From Histoplasma ohiense (lineage: Eukaryota; Ascomycota; Eurotiomycetes; Onygenales; Ajellomycetaceae), in contig JAEVHH010000001.1 in assembly GCA_017607445.1 (NCBI GenBank), positions 5,146,001 through 5,210,000 of the forward strand: DNA of 64,000 nt. Direction: 5' to 3'. This document shows, piece after piece, positions 58,884-64,000 of this stretch. Positions within the stretch are counted from its first letter, which is position 1; each line of letters begins with the position of its first letter. Under the pieces are notes generated by a model. The model saw only the letters and a list, made by a program, of their open reading frames with translations, was not told the DNA's origin and did no database searches. Position numbers and translations under genes: made by a program.

Positions 58884-58898
58884 CTAAGGGCCATAACC
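58884..58898 (-). promoter_or_regulatory. Candidate half-tRNA primer-binding site
   Basis: On the coding strand GGTTATGGCCCTTAG follows the 5' LTR. GGTTATG plus GCCC fits, with one base missing, the complement of the initiator tRNA-Met anticodon loop and stem as I remember it. Copia-group elements are known to use such an internal tRNA cut site. Confidence 0.5.
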
Positions 58899-58998
58899 TG
58901 TGGGAGGATAACGTTGTTATCATTACTAAACTAACTACGCGAGAGCAACACAATATGTTGGGGGGCACGTGATAGGGTAGCCGTAGTACCCACTAACA
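58899..58998 (-). repeat. 5' LTR of the gag-only element
   Basis: 100 bp, TGTTAG...CCCACA on the coding strand. It is followed inward by the candidate primer-binding site at 58884-58898. Confidence 0.93.
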
Positions 58999-59003
58999 GC
59001 AAT
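58999..59003. repeat. Target-site duplication GCAAT, right copy
   Basis: Exact partner of 57243-57247. Confidence 0.93.
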
Positions 59004-60755
59004 CCTCCCGAGGTCATCAGAGGGTCTGAGAAGGAGCAGTTCATACTTCTGTGGGGATTATTGAGATTTTCATAGATTCTTCAAATTTCTCAACTTTGAC
59101 TTTCAAGAACCACCTTAGGTTGTAGCTAAAGAGAAGAAGAATATAAATATATAATTTTTATATTAAAAAAGTCAATATTTAATATAGATGTATTTTATTG
59201 AAAATGGTCACTTTATTTTCTTGTTGAAATCAAGTAAATAGCAAATTGTTCCTGTGTTCAAACTGGAACTTTATTTTCTCAAACGCTTCGCAGGATAATT
59301 GCACATCATGTGATATGACTATTTTGGGTTAGTTGATTACTTATTTGAGATTAGCTTCTTTAAAAAGTGACTAGTTCATCAAATCAGTGTTACACCGTAA
59401 AACAGCAATCATCCTGCGCGCTGAGCATGCTGAGAGAGCTCTTTTGCCCTAGTGGCCTTATATAACTATCCCACTTGGCGCAGTTGAAATAGATCACATG
59501 ACAGATTGCATGGAACCTCGATATGCGGGATGGACAAGCACGTATTTGAGAAGCCCGGTTCTTTGTCTTCGGACACGGAGGTTCATTATCTGATCCGAAG
59601 GATACTTCCATTGCACTCACCACTTGAGATGATTCTCAAACACACTACTACAAGTATTCGATTTCCTTCACCGAAATGAGCTTCTCCCGGACTATCAGAT
59701 TCCCATTTCTCGACTTCTCCACACTTTCCTCCAAGTATCTACACCCAATAACGAAGATGGCAAGAATGATATTTGAGCTTTCCACCATCTATATCATTCA
59801 TGGAAGCAATCAACTCATTACCACGCCTCTCCGCCCCTCCACAACCTCACGGGAGCAGGCACATCAACACTCATACTCAGATCCAAGCATGGCAGTGGGC
59901 ATCTCTGATTGAACCCGGTCCAATTGTTCTGGAGAACGGGGTAGATAAACCAAGCCATTAGCTGACATGGACCGAGAAATCTCCCGGCTAAAAGAGATTT
60001 ACTCCCCTACAGGGGGCTAACACCAAGAACGTTAGGCCAGAAAGAATGCATGACATTTCAGGCATTAGTTGCTCAGATCTTTATGTTTCTAGCGGGATGG
60101 AAGCCGGTGAAGAAGCTGGATGTCTCAAACATGAAATAATAAGCCGAATCCCACGAATTTCTCCGTTTCATATATTTTTCTACTCGGCCAAGTAAATAAA
60201 AGAAGATGGGAAGTTAAAATAGATTGATTGATATCAAACGCCGGCGTGGAAAGCAGCTACAGTTGGTGGTTACATAACAAATATCCAACCATCTTATGAA
60301 CATGGGATGGCATCGCGAGCAAATCATCTCGAAACCTCTGTTGAAGAAATAAGAGTGTGCCCTGAATGGGCTTCAGGGTGAGTAACTTTAATGGCGTTTT
60401 TAGCCAGAGCTTGAATTTTGCCAAGCGACGCTTGAGCTCTGCGTGTTGGATCGTCAGGTCAGGAACACAGAGACGGAGATTCTGAATCCATTTCCGGAGA
60501 AATACCATGAATCTTTTTTATTTTATATGAATTATTATTTTTTTTTTTTTACTTCCTCATTTCCCACAGGTAACGCCGGATTATCTCGTGTGTGCATATA
60601 TACAATTGTTGGAGGGGGGGACGTCATTGGTAAAATGATGAAGGCAAAACTCCCGAAAGGAGGGTTTGGGGTTAGGTAACCGAAGGACAGGAAATCTATG
60701 ATGGCAATGTCGGCGCGTTCACGCAGCTCCTTTCATCCTAAATACAAGGTCTCTT
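59004..60755. other. 1.75-kb intergenic region
   Basis: AT-rich at 59130-59280; no convincing gene. The longest minus frames (59390-59623 and 60257-60508) have no motif. It includes the 3' flank of the cystathionine beta-lyase gene. Confidence 0.5.
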
Positions 60756-62329
60756 TCATCCTTTAGATGGGGCGGGGTTGACCGCTTGGAAGTCGTCTAG
60801 TGATACAGTCACAGCACCAGCTTGGACGAGCTATACCAATTGAATTGGCCATAATTAGTAAAATTGCAATGCAGGGACTTCAGCGAGGCCATGTGGAGTG
60901 TAAAACGGGGATTGACAAAGAATAATTTTTAACATACCGCTCTTCTCAAATCATCAATTAGATCATCCACGTCCTCAATGCCCACACACAGCCGAATCAA
61001 ATCTTCAGGCATATCTCTATCCCTCCTGGTTTTCGCGTCGATGCTAGCATGACTCATTCGACAGGGCAGACTAATCAAACTGTTAACACAGCCAAAGCTG
61101 ACGCTGATAGCCCATAGTTTTGCGCTCTCCACAATCCTCTCGCTGGTGGTTACATCCCCCGTTTCAAACGAGAGCACGGCACCGGGTCCTCGCGCCATGG
61201 AGCGATGTAGGTCGTATTGTGGGTGGGACTTGAGGCCAGGGTATCTGACGCGGAAGCCGTGGTTTTCGAGGAATTCGGCAATGCGCTGCGCGTTGGATTG
61301 TTGTTGTTCCATGCGGACTTTTAGTGTCTTGACGCCGCGCAAGAGCAGCCAGGAGTCGAAGGGGGACAGACCACAGCCAGAGCTGTTGATGGTGAAGTAT
61401 AACTTTTCGCCTAGGGACAAGTCGTTGACAGCGACCACGCCGGCCATCAAGTCGTGGTGGCCGGATAGGTATTTAGTTCCGCTCTCGTAGACTATATCGG
61501 CACCCAGGTCGAGCGGGTTGAGCAGGAGCGGGGATAGCATGGTATTGTCGACCGCGACCAACGCATTGGGGTTCGCCTCATGCGTCAATGTTGCGATTTG
61601 TGGGATGTCTACTATCTTTATTAACGGGTTTGTGGGAGTCTCTAGCAGAACCAGTCTAGTCATCGCTCCTAGGACTTCTGACACCTTCTCCGGCCGAGTA
61701 GTGTCGACGTGGTGAACAATTATGCCGCCGTGGGTGGCTAGATATTTAAGGAGGCGATTTGTGCCGCCATACAAATCATCACCAGTAACAACTTCATCAC
61801 CTGGTTTAAGAAGGCGTGTAATCACATCCAAGGCAGCCATTCCAGAGGATACCACGAGGGCTCGCTGCGCGGACATAATTTTCGCCAGATGTCGCTCTAG
61901 GTGTGTTCGGGTGGGATTGCCCGATCGTGTGTAGTCGTACTCGCCGCCACCATTTCCGGAGGTTTGTTTGAAAGTTGCACTCTAAAAAGATATACGGAGG
62001 TAAAATGAGTCAATGTCTCGATGTATAGCGAACCCTAGCCGCAACAGGACTTTTCATCAAAATAACAAACTGCGTTGAATTTCCTGTCTCGCCCTCTGCC
62101 TTACCTGGTAGATCGGCACACTGCTCGCATTGAACTGGTCATTACCCTCTGTAAATACTAACTCCGTAGCTAGAGCATACCGTCGACCGCCGCGAGGACT
62201 GGATGGGGCCGGGGAGGGAGGTAGATTGTGGCCTTCGATATCGACACCAGACAGCGTCTTTCTCGGGAGGAGCTTCGGCTTTTCCAACGAGTTGTCCCGC
62301 GCCGAAGATGGATTATCAGAGGCGCCCAT
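60756..62329 (-). CDS. STR3: Cystathionine beta-lyase
   Basis: Three exons: 62329-62105, 61981-60938 and 60830-60756, introns of 123 and 107 bp, 447 residues. The enzyme cleaves cystathionine to homocysteine, pyruvate and ammonia with pyridoxal phosphate, in the transsulfuration route to methionine (metG in Aspergillus). The start is the first true ATG (MGASDNPSSARDN). Exon 2 opens with SATFKQTSGNGGGEYDYTRS, the phosphate-binding region YxYTRSGNPTR. The PLP lysine is in YESGTKYLSGHHD near 245. A SGCGLSPFDSWLLLRG substrate-site segment and a late GIEDVDDLIDDL motif follow. The third exon (LVQAGAVTVSL...) is essential: without it the frame would end at a stop inside the second intron, whose donor is GTATGT. 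The family-typical C-terminus supports this structure. Confidence 0.94.
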
Positions 62330-62991
62330 TGTTGTGGATGGTTTCCGGGAGGGGATGGTGAGAGGCAATGAAGCTTCTAGTCTCTATTCAAACACCTGTT
62401 CAGTTGCAACGGTCAGATTTTATGTCTCTATTCATATGGAAGATAGCCAACGATAGTCAGTGTGGAGGAAGAAAAACATTTATTATTCAATGTCGGTGAT
62501 TGAGGGACAGCATGGAGCGAGGTGATAGTGGTTCCTGGGCGGTGAGTAATCACGTCATTTTTTAGCCGACTCTTTGTGTCTCCGCATACTCAAAACTATC
62601 TAACCGTGGAGTATGTTCAGGGAGAGCAGATACTGATTGAAGGATTGCTACAGTAAATTGCCTCCTCAAACAAAATAATACAATCTCAATGACATCGTTC
62701 ATGTTGATTATGCTTGTCAGTGTGCTTTTCAGAAGTAATACAAAAAACCCTTTTGTTAGAACGCCCTCTCATTTCTATATGATAGCCAATGATAATTCGA
62801 ACAAGGTCCCAAATATTCCCATAATTGACACCGTTAGGAAAGGATATCATACTGTACACACTTCCCGAAGAATGAACAAGAGTGGGATTTCATAATTAGA
62901 AAGAAATGCTGAAAAAACGGAGTATATATACGTGTATGAATGGTATAAAATAAGGTAATAGATGTGCGCTCTGATGGGGAAGCCCAATAAA
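62330..62991. promoter_or_regulatory. Promoter of STR3 and 3' flank of the MSP1-like gene
   Basis: Both neighbours are on the minus strand. There is no coding signal. An in-frame open extension upstream of 62329 lacks an ATG, so it belongs to the leader. Confidence 0.5.
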
Positions 62992-64000
62992 TCATTTATC
63001 TATTGGGATGAACTCCGGTTCAACAACCCCATCACCACCCCCTTCAGAATCGGTAGTCCACTCTTTTTCAGAAGGTGGCTCACTGTTCGTGGCTTTCGTC
63101 AGTATGGATTTGTGGTTGATAGCACCATTACTACCGCCATGGTTGACAGCCTTCACGCCACCTGCTCGTTTAAAAAAGTCTTCCGTTCGCAAACCACGCA
63201 CTTCATCGGGATCCACAGTTTCCATCGTAGTGCCCGAATCCCGTTTCGATCGTATTAGCTCTCGGATAGGCACCATTGCGGCATCTCGGCAGGCTTCCTT
63301 GATATCACTGCCAGACATCCCTGCCATAGCTTTGACGAGGAAGTTCAGGTCAAAATTTTCCCGGTCTATCTTTGTATCCTTAAGGATAAGCCCTAATATC
63401 CGCAACCTCTGCGCGGTGGGTGGAAGGGTGACAGGGAATTTCTTCGGCATGCGTCTGAGAATCGCCTCGTCGATATCCTGGATTCGATTTGTCGCGCCAA
63501 GGATAAGAACCCGCTGCGGTTGCCCAGACGTGTTGGACGAGGTCAACCCGTCCCAGTGTGTCATGAACTCAGCCTTGACCATGCCGCTGGCCTCGTGTTC
63601 GCCGCTCCGCCGTGTCCCCAGTACTGCATCAATCTCATCGATGAAGACGATGCTCGGCTCTAATTTGCGCGCCAGAGAGAAGACAGCGTTGACCAGCTTG
63701 TTCGAATCGCCGTACCATTTTTCTGTCAAGGTTGAGATGTGAAGATTTATAAAACAAGCTCCACTCTCGTGCGCCAGCGCCTTTGCCAACATCGTCTTGC
63801 CACAGCCAGGTGGTCCGTATAGGAGCACCCCCGAGGGTGCACTGAGGAGTGATGATGTGGTTGAATATAGATGTGGCATGGTGAGCGGATATATGACCGA
63901 CTCTTTCAATTCTTCAATGATATCCTCCAGTCCACCAATGTCGCTAAAGGATACAGGGATATCTTCAGGCGCTACAACGTCCATCGCGATGGTCTGTTCA
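62992..64000 (-). CDS. MSP1: Mitochondrial outer-membrane AAA-ATPase Msp1/ATAD1 (partial)
   Basis: The frame is open from the window edge (upstream residues EQTIAMDVVAPEDIPVSF) to the stop at 62992, so the N-terminus with its membrane anchor lies outside. Msp1 extracts mislocalised tail-anchored proteins from the mitochondrial outer membrane and hands them to degradation. Visible motifs: IGGLEDIIEELKESVIYPL linker, pore-loop EKWYGDSNK, Walker A GPPGCGKT, Walker B IVFIDEID, sensor GATNR, then the arginine finger context ILRRMPKKF. After the C-terminal lid (GMSGSDIKEACRDAA) there is a fungal tail of about 100 residues rich in Gly, Ser and Glu. The intact motifs argue for an active ATPase. No introns occur in the visible part. 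Confidence 0.94.
   Translation of the reverse strand, partial: EQTIAMDVVAPEDIPVSFSDIGGLEDIIEELKESVIYPLTMPHLYSTTSSLLSAPSGVLLYGPPGCGKTMLAKALAHESGACFINLHISTLTEKWYGDSNKLVNAVFSLARKLEPSIVFIDEIDAVLGTRRSGEHEASGMVKAEFMTHWDGLTSSNTSGQPQRVLILGATNRIQDIDEAILRRMPKKFPVTLPPTAQRLRILGLILKDTKIDRENFDLNFLVKAMAGMSGSDIKEACRDAAMVPIRELIRSKRDSGTTMETVDPDEVRGLRTEDFFKRAGGVKAVNHGGSNGAINHKSILTKATNSEPPSEKEWTTDSEGGGDGVVEPEFIPIDK

Larger units (their letters stand above)
57248..58998 (-). mobile_element. Short non-autonomous LTR element carrying only a gag-like ORF
   Basis: A 1751-bp element with two 100-bp LTRs that I find identical base for base, flanked by the perfect duplication GCAAT. On the coding (minus) strand the LTR reads TGTTAG...CCCACA, giving TG/CA ends. 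Directly inside the 5' LTR is GGTTATGGCCCTTAG, which resembles a complement of the initiator-tRNA-Met anticodon region, the half-tRNA primer used by Copia-type elements. Directly before the 3' LTR is a run of seven G, a polypurine tract. The interior holds one gag-like frame and no protease, integrase or reverse transcriptase. This is the architecture of terminal-repeat/gag-only elements (TR-GAG or TRIM-like). Identical LTRs and intact CpGs imply recent insertion, which needs pol proteins from an autonomous relative elsewhere. Confidence 0.9.

Noticed and set aside
62330..62368. Longer N-terminus of cystathionine beta-lyase
   Set aside because: The open frame continues upstream but contains only a TTG, not an ATG; the ATG at 62329 is the first real start.

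Overview
The window is nuclear DNA of a filamentous or dimorphic ascomycete, most likely an onygenalean (Ajellomycetaceae/Blastomyces-like). The evidence is short introns of 60-290 bp with GT/AG ends, Eurotiomycete-type protein sequences, and a long AT-rich island of decayed Ty3/Gypsy chromoviruses next to gene-bearing DNA of ordinary composition. The taxon is inferred from this style; no marker gene fixes it.

Layout. (1) 1-15950 is an AT-rich, CpG-poor transposon island. One Gypsy chromovirus (2229-9690, coding on the minus strand, 278-bp LTRs, target-site duplication TTATG) is nested in the gag of an older, more degraded plus-strand chromovirus (about 2057 to beyond 14157). (2) 17210-25990 holds a THP3/SAC3-GANP-domain gene and VPS36 in divergent arrangement, an MFS transporter relic, and a large uncharacterised gene with a C-terminal membrane segment. 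(3) 25991-38360 is mostly non-coding, rich in microsatellites, around the signalling mucin MSB2; a doubtful gene lies at 36706-38023. (4) 38368-39583 is a six-exon FKBP12 gene, followed by about 5.8 kb with no convincing gene. (5) 45390-56854 is gene-dense: HIS2 histidinol phosphatase, PPT2 phosphopantetheinyl transferase, an isopenicillin-N-acyltransferase-like (C45) enzyme, ATP19 and an MTP18-family gene back to back, tRNA-Thr(AGT), and a membrane protein possibly of the mitochondrial-carrier type. (6) 57248-58998 is a small LTR element with identical 100-bp LTRs, a perfect GCAAT target duplication and one gag-like ORF but no pol. (7) 60756-62329 is cystathionine beta-lyase, and the window ends inside an MSP1/ATAD1 AAA-ATPase.

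Several genes (FKBP12, ATP19, MTP18, HIS2, cystathionine beta-lyase, the C45 enzyme, VPS36, THP3) had to be assembled from short exons by hand; all chosen junctions preserve frame and restore family-typical protein. Functionally the genes are ordinary housekeeping: RNA metabolism, endosomal sorting, amino-acid biosynthesis, mitochondrial structure and quality control, and surface signalling. No biosynthetic cluster is present. The most unusual items are the gag-only LTR element, the nested chromoviruses, and the contrasting mutation signatures of the two Gypsy copies.
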